Assembly (NCBI GenBank): GCA_964576925.1
Contig: CAZNWJ010000010.1
Location: 1-64,000, forward strand
Source: JADJGC01 sp964576925
GTDB lineage: Bacteria; Zixibacteria; MSB-5A5; CAIYYT01
Direction: 5' to 3'
Length of the DNA: 64,000 nt
The notes beneath the pieces are model-generated. The model searched no databases, was not told where the DNA came from, and saw only the letters and a program-made list of their open reading frames with translations. The position numbers and the translations under genes are program-made. Shown piece by piece: positions 27,345 through 35,332 of the stretch (the stretch's first letter is position 1; each line of letters opens with the position of its first letter).

Positions 27345-29003
27345 GTGGACATTTTCCAGAATCCTTTTCACATACCAGGTGCGAGCCCCCGAGACCACCG
27401 ACGAAGGCTCTTGGAGCTATCGGAAGAGCGCAATATCTTGTTTGATTCGAGCGACTGTACCCGTGCCTTTTCTGATTTGACAAATCCCAGGAGACGATTG
27501 TCAGCGGAGATTGCCTGGCTACCGGGACTTGGGCCAAAACGAGTTAGCGAAACTTTGTTCGTGCTTCAGAATTCAGTATCTGAGACGCTCGCTCTGGAAA
27601 AACTGGGTCCGATCGCAAGAGCGAACTCGCTCGCCGCTGGACTTCGGACAATTAGCGCAACTACTCCGGATTTTGTTGCAAGATGGATATCCGAACTTGC
27701 GCGGGCCTTTGAGGAAGTTGATCCCGACAAGTTGCGCGCACTGATCAACGAAGATCGAATAGTTGGCGGTTTCCCTGAGGTAACCAGCTTGGCGATGGTG
27801 GAAGAAGAAATCCAGGAACGACGCCGACATTATCGAAATATCATCAAGTCTGCACTGGACTCACTTCCCTCGCGGAAGTTAGTGGAACAGGTTACCGAGG
27901 TGGTAGACGTTACCACTAGTTGCGGACAGAAACACGCGCCCGTCTTGGTTGACGATCTGGTTGATACGTACGAAATCGAGGCTCGTGCTTTCTTCGAGAG
28001 AGAGACAAGGAACATCGAGAAATTGACTGAGCGGCTTCTGCTGGCCGCGGCAGCGAAGAGACCCGACTCGACTCTGACGGCGCTCGTTGAACAGCTTGTC
28101 TCGGTGGTCAAGAATTGGGACTCCGTTGCACAGCCGATCCAGGTCAGCACAAGCAGCCGTGGATTGGATCACGGTTCGAGTTATCAGGTAGCCGGAATTG
28201 TCAGAAGTGCAGCAGTCGAGCTTTTCAATGAGCACGATAAACTGGCTCTTGCACAACGACTTACGGACCTGCTCAATGAAGTTTTTGCCGAAGTTATCGA
28301 GGTCGCGGAGCGAACTTCCGAAGACGTCACCGCACTTAAGGAAATTGCTGAAAGGCGCGTCCAGTCCATTGAGGACGCGAATATTCAGGCCGACGTTTTT
28401 CGTGATGAGATCACTTATGAGGCGCAAGTGGGCCTTTTCAGAACCACCCTTCGTATTTCACCGGAAGGAATTGAATGGGGTAGTCGTTATTGGAACCTGG
28501 ACTCCATAACGCATATCAGTTGGGGTGGTACGAGAAACTCACTCAATGGAATCTTCACTGGAACATCCTTCAGCATCAATTTTGAATCTGCGGATGACCA
28601 TTGTTCGATTACGCTCAGGAATCAGGAAATTTACGACAATTTTGTCCGTCGCCTTTGGAAGGCTGTGGGCGTCAGGCTCTTGACCGAACTTCTCGAAGGA
28701 TTGCGAAGCGGGCAGCGATATGAGTTCGGTAATACCGTGATTGATGATTGTGGAGTCGAATTCCAGCGCATGGGACTCACTTCTTGGTATGGACGCGTTT
28801 ACTGTCGTTGGGCTGAAGTATCGGAATGGAGCGCGAATGGCGAGTTCTTCATCGGAAAGAGGGGAGATAGAGAGCTTATTGAGAGTTTTTCATATCAATT
28901 TCAGGGTAACATCCATATTCTCGCCACGGCCATTGAGGCTTTCAAGAAGCGAGGAGGCGATCGATTGAGTAGCCTCTTAGGGAACAACGACAATGCACCA
29001 TGA
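27345..29003 (+). CDS. J-like N-terminal domain protein with C-terminal PH-like repeats
   Basis: Predicted 552-residue protein. The first ~290 residues are homologous to the TPR protein encoded just upstream, including FQNPFHI, LTNPRRRLSAEIAWLPG, LGPIARAN and LVDDLVDTYEIE. The HPD motif of true J-domains is again absent. From about 355 there are two beta-rich stretches (VGLFRTTLRISPEGIEWG, and later VIDDCGVEFQRMG ... YCRWAEV) that look like paired PH-like domains. GTG start at 27345; the ribosome binding site is weak. It shares 11 bases with the next gene. It is likely a second adaptor of the Hsp70/AAA module with a different output domain. Confidence 0.72.
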   Translation: MDIFQNPFHIPGASPRDHRRRLLELSEERNILFDSSDCTRAFSDLTNPRRRLSAEIAWLPGLGPKRVSETLFVLQNSVSETLALEKLGPIARANSLAAGLRTISATTPDFVARWISELARAFEEVDPDKLRALINEDRIVGGFPEVTSLAMVEEEIQERRRHYRNIIKSALDSLPSRKLVEQVTEVVDVTTSCGQKHAPVLVDDLVDTYEIEARAFFERETRNIEKLTERLLLAAAAKRPDSTLTALVEQLVSVVKNWDSVAQPIQVSTSSRGLDHGSSYQVAGIVRSAAVELFNEHDKLALAQRLTDLLNEVFAEVIEVAERTSEDVTALKEIAERRVQSIEDANIQADVFRDEITYEAQVGLFRTTLRISPEGIEWGSRYWNLDSITHISWGGTRNSLNGIFTGTSFSINFESADDHCSITLRNQEIYDNFVRRLWKAVGVRLLTELLEGLRSGQRYEFGNTVIDDCGVEFQRMGLTSWYGRVYCRWAEVSEWSANGEFFIGKRGDRELIESFSYQFQGNIHILATAIEAFKKRGGDRLSSLLGNNDNAP

Positions 29004-29679
29004 TGAGGAAGCTCGTGGATTTGCCGGTCTTGTTTTCTTGGCATCGACGATCAGTGATGTCGATGAAAAAGCTGGCACAACTGGTCAATTGCCTTCTTCC
29101 AAACAAGAGTCGGCAAGGTCAGATACCAGTTCGAGCAGTACAACAACTCGGACGACCTTGGATTCACCTCGACCGATCGGAAAGTCGAGCGGAGGCAAGG
29201 ATTTCTGGCTGAATCGCATTCGGATCATCGCTGTATTCGCTTTCCTCATGATCGTTGCCTGGGCGACCATTGATGCGGTCAGAGATCGGCGCGAATCGCC
29301 CGGTACTGAAACTCCCCCAGCGCCTGGAAACGCCAATCCAGTACAAAACCCGCCACGAAGTTCCAATCAACCCCGCCCCTCGGTAACGCAGTCTCGTCCG
29401 CGACCACCTATTGGAGTTGACTTGGCTAGTCAGATCGAGTCCGAAAAGGCACAAGTTGTCAAGATGGAAGGCCAAATCGGCGAGATGGATGACCGTCTAG
29501 ATAAACTCCGACGAAGCATGAAATCATACGAAGATTTAGAAATGATCGATGAGTACAATGAGTTGGTCCCGATATACAATTCGGTACTTGATCAGCGAAT
29601 CGAGCTGTACAGCAAGTACGATCGCCTTATTAACGAGATCAACGCAAAGGTGAAGCGATACAATTCTGGAGAACGGTAA
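28993..29679 (+). CDS. Single-pass membrane protein with C-terminal coiled coil
   Basis: Predicted 228-residue protein. Residues 1-70 are low-complexity and rich in Ser/Thr. One membrane helix lies at about 77-96 (IIAVFAFLMIVAWATIDAV). A Pro/Ser/Arg-rich linker follows at about 100-138. The last ~85 residues form a charged coiled coil (IESEKAQVVKMEGQIGEMD...). It overlaps the preceding gene by 11 bases and ends the module. The helix would anchor the coiled coil outside the inner membrane, with the N-terminus inside. It could be the membrane effector or tether of the module, but no family is recognised. Confidence 0.68.
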   Translation: MHHDEEARGFAGLVFLASTISDVDEKAGTTGQLPSSKQESARSDTSSSSTTTRTTLDSPRPIGKSSGGKDFWLNRIRIIAVFAFLMIVAWATIDAVRDRRESPGTETPPAPGNANPVQNPPRSSNQPRPSVTQSRPRPPIGVDLASQIESEKAQVVKMEGQIGEMDDRLDKLRRSMKSYEDLEMIDEYNELVPIYNSVLDQRIELYSKYDRLINEINAKVKRYNSGER

Positions 29680-30064
29680 GATAAGATCGTGTATTTGACA
29701 AGCTTCGAGGACCCGTAACTCACCGTAGTTTCGCCCTTAGCCATTCGTAGAACCTGTAGTATTACAAGAAAGTATCGTAGACAAGATACACATTACAGTA
29801 AGAAAAGAACCGCATTCTGGAATAGAAAAAGTTGGAAGAGTTCAATAATGAGAGAGGGGGCTAGGAAACTCTCATAACACTTGACCTTTTCCCGAGTGCA
29901 AAATAGAACTTCTGATACCAGACGCAGGTGGTTTCAGCATAAGCGTTCAGATTATTCGATGCTATCGAAAAGTGCTTCTGATCGCTTAAACCGAATACTG
30001 ATTCTCTGGATTCGGAGTCCAGATTTAGCTGACGGCCGTCAGCAGTAGGTTTCACGATTGAAAC
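29680..30064. other. Gene-free right end of island B
   Basis: No gene is supported. The only frame of any length (minus strand, 29861-30055) has no recognisable product or ribosome binding site. The stretch is AT-rich with no clear terminator after the membrane coiled-coil gene. Confidence 0.5.
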
Positions 30065-30330
30065 ACGCTCATTGTTAACACTTTGCTAACAGACTGAGCC
30101 AAAACAATGTATGATAAGGGACAACACCGGACAATTGGAACTCGCATAAGCTCTTGATGTTGTTACAGCTTATTGTCCGGTGTTGTTTACTGGATGGGCG
30201 TCAGAAAAAGCTCATAACCCTAAAGTCGTGGATTTCTCGCTGAACTGTTGATCTTCACAAAAACGGTCACAATTTGGTCACAGTACGGTTTAAGCCATTG
30301 TCCCACAACGCGAGTCGGGGGTCGAGCCCC
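30065..30330 (+). repeat. Right copy of the island-end segment (attachment-site type)
   Basis: This segment is related to 9,230-9,464. It contains GTTAACA...GCTAACA, GGGACAACACCGGACA, GCATAAG, GGTCACAATTTGGTCACAGT (30265-30284) and a core TTGTCCCACAACGCGAGTC then GGGGGTCGA. Unlike the left copy it runs on into a complete RNA 3' end with CCA. That makes this the chromosome-side junction of the island array. Confidence 0.65.
30121..30186 (+). repeat. Perfect 15-base inverted repeat at the island end
   Basis: ACAACACCGGACAAT (30121-30135) is matched exactly in inverse by ATTGTCCGGTGTTGT (30172-30186), with a 36-base spacer. The left copy keeps the first arm (9281-9293) but has a decayed second arm (ATTGTCCCGTCTT, 9321-9333). 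This is suited to binding by a recombinase or accessory factor, or to forming a hairpin terminator for transcripts leaving the island. Confidence 0.75.
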
Positions 30331-30342
30331 CCACCTCCACCA
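30303..30342 (+). other. Displaced 3' end of a tmRNA or tRNA-Ala (integration target remnant)
   Basis: The sequence reads as a T-arm (GGGG-GTCGAG-CCCC) followed by CACCTCC-A-CCA. The discriminator is A73, and the U70 position (CCTCC) would pair as G3-U70, the alanine identity shared by tRNA-Ala and tmRNA. No acceptor 5' half, D-arm or tmRNA 5' domain is found within 400 bases upstream, so the gene is not intact here. One T of the usual TTCGA loop is missing (GTCGA), though the left copy has TTCGA. The best explanation is the original 3' tail left behind when an element entered the RNA gene. Confidence 0.6.
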
Positions 30343-30381
30343 AATCCTCCAGCGGGCTTTAGCAGCCCCTGTGAGTTCAAG

Positions 30382-31492
30382 CTACTTTGTAACCCAAACA
30401 CTGTTCTCATAGAAATTGAATTGATTGGTTGAAATATTGTAGATGATTATTCCATTGACCGCTGCCAGCAAGTCCCGCTGTCCCGTTGTCATGCGCGGAA
30501 CGATTAGCGCTCTGGTCGTGGAACTGACATCCAGTGCTCCCGGCGGGTACCGCGGTGCCTATCCCTACGCGCCCGTTTGTAAGTACTGAAACTACCTGAG
30601 ATCCTGAGCCCAGTCCATTCGGCTTGTATAGTGAAAATGCGCCCGGGACACCGGCGTTGTTGTTGACGCCCAAGATCCAAGTTGTGCTATCCCCTTTGGC
30701 GCGATTTGACGATCGAAATCCAATGCTGGCCTCGGAGTTGGCTGCCGCACCAACGATCTCCGCACCACCCCAGTTACTCGAGCCGCGCACGACAAATGGC
30801 GACTGCGGATTTGTTAACCCCAGGCCGAGGCGGCCGAATTCGTCGATACGCATGCGCTCACTATTCCATGTACCGAACAACATCGGGCCAGATTCATACT
30901 GCCACAGGAAGGCGGTTCGCGAACCATAGATCAGTGAGAATCCATCGAAAGTACCTGCACCGGTAGAATCCTGCGTCAATGACAGGCGGCTGCCGTTAAT
31001 CCAGTTAATCGCGTCGTGAACGTGAAGCTGGGCAACGGGAGGCGCACTGATGCCGATTCCCACATGGTCATTTTGGTTCGAAAGATGAACGTTGGAACCT
31101 TCGTCAACCCATCCGCCTGAATTCCCGGCAGCTATGGCAAACGGAACCGAGGCAATTCGTTTGCGCGGTAACAGTTCCGGATCACTGCCGACTTGTACGC
31201 CAAGGTGACGAACTGTGTCAGAGAACACACTCGATGCGAGTGGAACCACCGACCCAAGAAGCGTCGCGAATAGTCCGTCGGTTACGATCACGTTTTGCGT
31301 CTCCGACCATATAGCCGTGCCGCCGGATGCGACTGAGTAAACTGAAAATGTCACGGTGTAGTTTCCGTTTGCCAGCGGAAGACCTGCGCTGTCCGTCAGT
31401 CTTCCTTGATAGTTGACAAGATTCGGGGCCGCTGCATAGATGAGTTCGCAGACTGGAAGACCCGCCAAAAAGAGAAGAAATTGTGGCTTCAC
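30382..31492 (-). CDS. Secreted surface-type protein, frameshifted near its C-terminus
   Basis: Exported protein of about 369 residues if read through one frameshift. The GTG at 31492 is chosen because GGAGG lies six bases upstream and a signal peptide follows (VKPQFLLFLAGLPVCELIYA); the frame extends to 31537 without a ribosome site. An N-terminal domain (NLVNYQGRLTDSAGLPL ... SVPFAIAAG) is shared with the two genes upstream on this strand. A tail-fibre-like repeat region with GIGI/GLGL motifs follows. In the uncorrected frame the protein ends at 30407 in a meaningless tail. Removing one G of the GGG at 30539-30541 restores ALDVSSTTRALIVPRMTTG ... NFYENSVWV, a well-known ending of such proteins, to a stop at 30382. 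This is either a sequencing slip or a real mutation. Probably surface-exposed, role unknown. Confidence 0.72.
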
Positions 31493-31558
31493 GAAGTGCC
31501 TCCGCTTACAGTAGAGTCTGTTTTTGTCGTCACTCAAGCACCGAACAACGAAAACTGA

Positions 31559-32926
31559 TTACCGCTTTACACTTTCTGTCTGCCGAGCGTCCCGCAGCTC
31601 TTTCATTATCTCGGGTCGTCGTGCCCAGTCGATCGATTTCTCTGCGGGATGCCCGAGTGCCTCGGGACTAAGATAGAATCCCCGCTCGATATCGGGCTTC
31701 ATCTCTTCGACTGGTATCCGGTGAGCGTTCGCGTAAGCGTCCTGCCGGATTCCGGTTACTTGCCATGAAACAGACAGGCCAGGGCTTCCACCCGCGATGC
31801 GGAACATGTTGCCGCGCACTCCTTCGGCGATATAAACGGGCGCATATCCCCCAACGCACGTGAGTTGATATCGGAAGTCTTTGTTCAATGCTCCGAACCA
31901 TTCAGGCAGTTGAACCAGCGCCTCTCCCCTGGCGTCGAGAGTGACGATTCCATCATAGATGTTTTTCATATCCGGGCTCTCGACAAACGAGTGACTGAGA
32001 TACTTGTTGGCCGGGTCCAGCGGGTGATCGATCTTGAACGCTCCTGCCAACTTACTGAGTGTACCGGTCACATGAACATCGCCCGAGAAGAAACCTGCAA
32101 AGCCGTTAGCCGAGACTCCCCAAATGCCATACGAGGTTAGCGCGTCTGCCACTCCGGCTACTCCAGTGCCTGAAGTAGCAAATGACTGTCCTTTCACAGC
32201 TGTGACAAAAGACCCCGAAGTGAAGACGAGAAGTCTTGTCAACGTGGCTGGTGTGGTCAGGCCTATCCCGACACTGCCGAATTGACTAGCGGTCAGGGCT
32301 GGCCCGGCAGGCGTGTAGATATGCACATCGCCGAGGTATGAACCCAGATACATATCCTGATCGCCAGTGCTCCCGTCTCCTACATAGCCCACGTCTGTTC
32401 CTGCACCATCACGGAAACTTACCCAAGTATCATTTGCCGGCCCTACTGTCGAGCCCTGAAGTCTCAAACCTTCCTGCACCCCGTTGAGCGTCACCATCCC
32501 GGAAATCTCTCCTCCGGAGGCGCCGTCGACTGTTGCGACGCGATAAGCGTATGGCACCGCGACCAGTAGCGTACGCGGTGTCAATTCCGGATCAGTACCG
32601 ACTGTGATTCCAAGCCAACGATCGCCGCCAGCGAAGAGCTCATCGGAGAAGGGAACATCTTGTCCGAGCTTATAGGTGAATAGTCCGTCTTTTACCTGCA
32701 CGATTCGAATCTGGCTGTCCCAGAGGGCTGTTCCGCCGGAAGCAACGTCATAGATTTGAAACCTGAGAAAATGCGATCCATCCGCAACGGCAGTTCCTGC
32801 TGCGGTCGTAAGTCGCCCCTGATAGTTGACGATGCCGGGAACCGCTGCCTGCGATATTGCGAAGAGGGCATTTAGTATGATGATAGTAAGCAGCGTGGCG
32901 GTGGAATTGGTCTGAAAAGTTCGCAC
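31559..32926 (-). CDS. Secreted surface-type protein, paralogue 2
   Basis: Predicted 455-residue exported protein. The GTG at 32926 has GGAGG six bases upstream, and a signal peptide of about 28 residues follows. The N-terminal domain (VNYQGRLTTAAG ... LVAVPYAYRVATVDG) is of the kind found in many FCB-group surface proteins. The middle has GSVGIGLTTPA-type repeats. A C-terminal domain begins at FKIDHPLDPANKYLSHS and runs through VESPDMKNIYDG and YAPVYI to PAEKSIDWARRPE, and ends in a charged tail. It is strongly similar to the protein at 32996-34339, especially over the last 170 residues, so the pair is a tandem duplication. No enzyme motif is visible. Confidence 0.78.
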   Translation of the reverse strand: MRTFQTNSTATLLTIIILNALFAISQAAVPGIVNYQGRLTTAAGTAVADGSHFLRFQIYDVASGGTALWDSQIRIVQVKDGLFTYKLGQDVPFSDELFAGGDRWLGITVGTDPELTPRTLLVAVPYAYRVATVDGASGGEISGMVTLNGVQEGLRLQGSTVGPANDTWVSFRDGAGTDVGYVGDGSTGDQDMYLGSYLGDVHIYTPAGPALTASQFGSVGIGLTTPATLTRLLVFTSGSFVTAVKGQSFATSGTGVAGVADALTSYGIWGVSANGFAGFFSGDVHVTGTLSKLAGAFKIDHPLDPANKYLSHSFVESPDMKNIYDGIVTLDARGEALVQLPEWFGALNKDFRYQLTCVGGYAPVYIAEGVRGNMFRIAGGSPGLSVSWQVTGIRQDAYANAHRIPVEEMKPDIERGFYLSPEALGHPAEKSIDWARRPEIMKELRDARQTESVKR

Positions 32927-32995
32927 AGAGAACCTCCGTTTGAGATGATGTTGAATGCAGAATTCGAATTCGATTGAACGGAAAACGTGGATTGA

Positions 32996-34339
32996 CTATC
33001 GCTTTCCACTTTCTGTTTGCCGAGCGTCCCGCATCTCTTTCATCAGCTCCGGCCGCCGTGCCCAATCGATCGATTTCTCTGCCGGATGCCCGAGTATCTC
33101 CGGAGTAAGATAGAATCCGCGCTCGATATCGGGTTTCATCTCTTCGACTGGTATGCGGTGAGCGTTCGCGTACGCGTCCTGCCGGATTCCGGTTATCAGC
33201 CACGATACCTCGAGGTTTGGGGTTCCACCGGCTATACGAAAGCTGTTATCGTGCACTTTTTCGGAGATATATACCGGCGCATACCCCCCAACGCACGTGA
33301 GCTGATACCGAAAGTCTTTATTCAACGCCCCGAACCAGTCGGGCAGTTGGACAGTCGCTTCACCTTTGGCGTCGAGGGTGACGATGCCATCGTAGATGTT
33401 TTTCATATCCGGGCTCTCGACGAAAGAATGGCTGAGGTATTTGTTATCCGGGTCCAACGGGTGATCGATTTTGAACGATCCGGCGGACTTGCTCAACGTA
33501 CCAGTGACTTGAACATTGCCGGAGAAATGTCCAGCTTGCCCGTTGAGCGAGCGGCCCCAAAAGGCCCATGCCGAATTTGCGTCGGCATGTCCAACCACTC
33601 CATCGCTAGAAGGATTCGCTGACCGTCCGTAAATGGCGGTGCCAAAAGCTCCCGAGGCGACAACGTCAAGTCTTATCTGCGAGGAAGGTGTAGACGTCCC
33701 CACTCCGACACTGCCGGCTTGACTGGCAGTCAGTGCTGGCCCGGCAGGCGTGTAGACATGCACATCGCCAACGTACGATGCCAGATACATATCCTGATCG
33801 CCAGTGCTCCCGTCTCCTACATATCCCAAGGCTGTTCCTGCACCATCATGAAAACTCACCCAAGTATCATTTGCCGGCCCGGCCGTATCACCTTGAAGTC
33901 TCAAGCCCTCTTCCACCCCATTGAGCGCCACCATCCCGGAAATCTCACCCCCAGAGGCGCCATCGACGGTCGCGACGCGGTGAGCGTACGGTACTGCGAC
34001 CAGCAGTGTCCGCGGTGTCAATTCTGGGGTGGCATCGATGCGCACTCCAAGGTACCGGGTGGTGCTGTTGAAGACGCTATCTGTCAGCGGCGTCGTCGAA
34101 CCAAGTCGGACCGAAATGAGGCCATTGCTGGCAGTCAGAAACTGTGTTTCTGTCCAAAGAGCCGTCCCGCCACTGGGCACATCATAGATTGAAAAGTAAA
34201 CAATGTAATCACCGTCCGGCACCGGAGTCCCGGCGGCATCGGTGAGGCGACCCTGATAGTCGATCATGGTTGGGACGGCAGCAATTAGCTGACCGCACAG
34301 TAAGATTAGAGTGGACAAGAAGAAGAGACCGCGTTTCAT
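32996..34339 (-). CDS. Secreted surface-type protein, paralogue 1
   Basis: Predicted 447-residue exported protein, first of three co-directional paralogues. GGAGG lies eight bases before the ATG at 34339; the in-frame TTG at 34354 overlaps that ribosome site and is rejected. Signal peptide MKRGLFFLSTLILLCGQLIA, then the MIDYQGRLTDAAG domain, a GSVGVGTSTPSSQ repeat region and the FKIDHPLDPDNKYL C-terminal domain. The C-terminal third is almost the same as in the neighbouring gene at both protein and DNA level, consistent with recent duplication or gene conversion. Function unknown; probably secreted or attached outside the cell. Confidence 0.78.
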   Translation of the reverse strand: MKRGLFFLSTLILLCGQLIAAVPTMIDYQGRLTDAAGTPVPDGDYIVYFSIYDVPSGGTALWTETQFLTASNGLISVRLGSTTPLTDSVFNSTTRYLGVRIDATPELTPRTLLVAVPYAHRVATVDGASGGEISGMVALNGVEEGLRLQGDTAGPANDTWVSFHDGAGTALGYVGDGSTGDQDMYLASYVGDVHVYTPAGPALTASQAGSVGVGTSTPSSQIRLDVVASGAFGTAIYGRSANPSSDGVVGHADANSAWAFWGRSLNGQAGHFSGNVQVTGTLSKSAGSFKIDHPLDPDNKYLSHSFVESPDMKNIYDGIVTLDAKGEATVQLPDWFGALNKDFRYQLTCVGGYAPVYISEKVHDNSFRIAGGTPNLEVSWLITGIRQDAYANAHRIPVEEMKPDIERGFYLTPEILGHPAEKSIDWARRPELMKEMRDARQTESGKR

Positions 34340-34777
34340 AACTCGAACCTCCAAATCAGAAGCAGAACGGTGTTAACGACGTTTCCATAAGCAGTTGTGG
34401 ACGCGAAGCTCTGGGTATGCCGACAAGAGGTTTATGCGGCTGACAGAGTCCCCTCATAATATAATACATGGGTAAATATAGTCCATGATAATTTCAAGAG
34501 AAATGGCTGCGTAGTCGAGCTTGCCCTAACGCCCTTAACGGCAGTGCAAAGGCCGTTCCAGCAGGATTGTGAGATTTTGGGGTAACAATCGCCGTTCGAA
34601 GAGAGCAACCTCAAGGGACTGCCGACAGCCGCCACAGGGAAGGCCTGCCGGATAGCCGCGGGGGAGTCGATGGTACGAAAGTTCTGACGGAGACCGTTAT
34701 TTCTGCTTGCGCTGTGACCTTATTGTTGATAATTTCCCAGATAGGAATAATATGACAATTAGCGTGTCTCGAAATTC
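34340..34777. other. Divergent intergenic region before perR
   Basis: About 440 bases between the surface-protein genes (minus) and the PerR gene (plus). The perR promoter and operator occupy 34720-34761. An AT-rich patch near 34,455-34,500 (ATAATATAATACATGG) could hold the promoter of the minus-strand genes. A short minus-strand frame at 34432-34635 is not convincing. Nothing else is recognised. Confidence 0.5.
34720..34761 (+). promoter_or_regulatory. PerR-type operator overlapping the perR promoter
   Basis: A fully symmetric split dyad, ATTGT-N7-TTCC-N6-GGAA-N7-ACAAT, covers 34722-34759. Inside it sits a promoter: -35 TTGATA (34726-34731), 16 bases, -10 TAATAT (34748-34753), giving a start near 34760, 18 bases before the ATG. 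A regulator bound here would block RNA polymerase, so the gene very likely represses itself. Confidence 0.75.
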
Positions 34778-35227
34778 ATGAAATCAGTCAGGTCCGAAGA
34801 AGCGCGGCTGTTGGACAGCTTTGAGAGAGTCTGTCGGACTAAGGGACTCAGGATCACGCATCAACGGGTGGAGATCTTCAAGACTCTGCTCAAAGACTGC
34901 AACCATCCTACGGTAGAAGATGTCTTCAAACAGGTCCGCAAGCAGTTGAAGACCATCTCGCTCGATACCGTCTATCGGACCATCGCGTTGTTTGAGGAAA
35001 CCGGGTTGATTCAGCGGGTTCATCATATCAACAACGCCTCGCGGCTTGACGTAAATCTTGCCAGTCATCACCACCTGGTTTGCACCCAGTGTAACAAGAT
35101 CGAGGATTTCTACTGGCCTGATTTCGATCAGATGAAACCTCCCAAGGCAGTTGCGCATTGGAATCAGACTCAAGTCAAACACGTCGTGATTAGCGGCGTG
35201 TGCTCGAGTTGCGGCAACAGCAAGTGA
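34778..35227 (+). CDS. perR: PerR/Fur-family peroxide-responsive repressor
   Basis: Predicted 149-residue metalloregulator. A winged helix (GLRITHQRVEIFKTLL ... TISLDTVYRTIALFEETGLI) is followed by the dimer domain with HHHLVCTQCNKIEDF and a C-terminal CSSCG. The two CxxC pairs form the structural zinc site. The Asp in KIEDF matches the PerR-type ligand position where Fur usually has Glu, and the His cluster HHH supplies the sensor-metal ligands that peroxide oxidises. The neighbour downstream is catalase-peroxidase, the standard PerR target. No strong ribosome binding site precedes the ATG. The PerR assignment over Fur rests on these residues and the katG context. Confidence 0.87.
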   Translation: MKSVRSEEARLLDSFERVCRTKGLRITHQRVEIFKTLLKDCNHPTVEDVFKQVRKQLKTISLDTVYRTIALFEETGLIQRVHHINNASRLDVNLASHHHLVCTQCNKIEDFYWPDFDQMKPPKAVAHWNQTQVKHVVISGVCSSCGNSK

Positions 35228-35332
35228 GGGCAGTGCGCGACCGGAGTCATTCAGCAGGCACGCAAGAATCGGAAAATATGCTATCTGGTAATCGTCTGGA
35301 TTAAATCACAGTTCTTTGTTTGAGGAGTCGAA

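Larger units (their letters stand above)
9465..30342 (+). mobile_element. Genomic island B, bounded by attachment-like repeats
   Basis: About 20.9 kb bounded on the left by the core ending at 9464 and on the right by the matching core and the displaced 3' end of a tmRNA/tRNA-Ala (to 30342). Inside are an excisionase-like gene and nine further genes in two co-directional modules, AT-richer than the chromosome to the right. No integrase, transposase or replication gene is visible, so mobility would need an enzyme acting in trans or encoded in the island to the left. Exact ends are uncertain by some tens of bases. The island reading is inferred from the repeats, the split RNA gene, base composition and gene content. 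Confidence 0.65.

Noticed and set aside
29861..30055. 64-codon minus-strand frame near the island end
   Set aside because: No ribosome site and no family; the stretch leads into the attachment-like segment.
30000..30342. A complete tmRNA ending at 30342
   Set aside because: The conserved tmRNA 5' end, tag reading frame and acceptor partner are not found upstream; only the T-arm and 3' end are present.
34432..34635. 67-codon minus-strand frame before perR
   Set aside because: No ribosome site and no recognisable product; it overlaps what is probably a control region.
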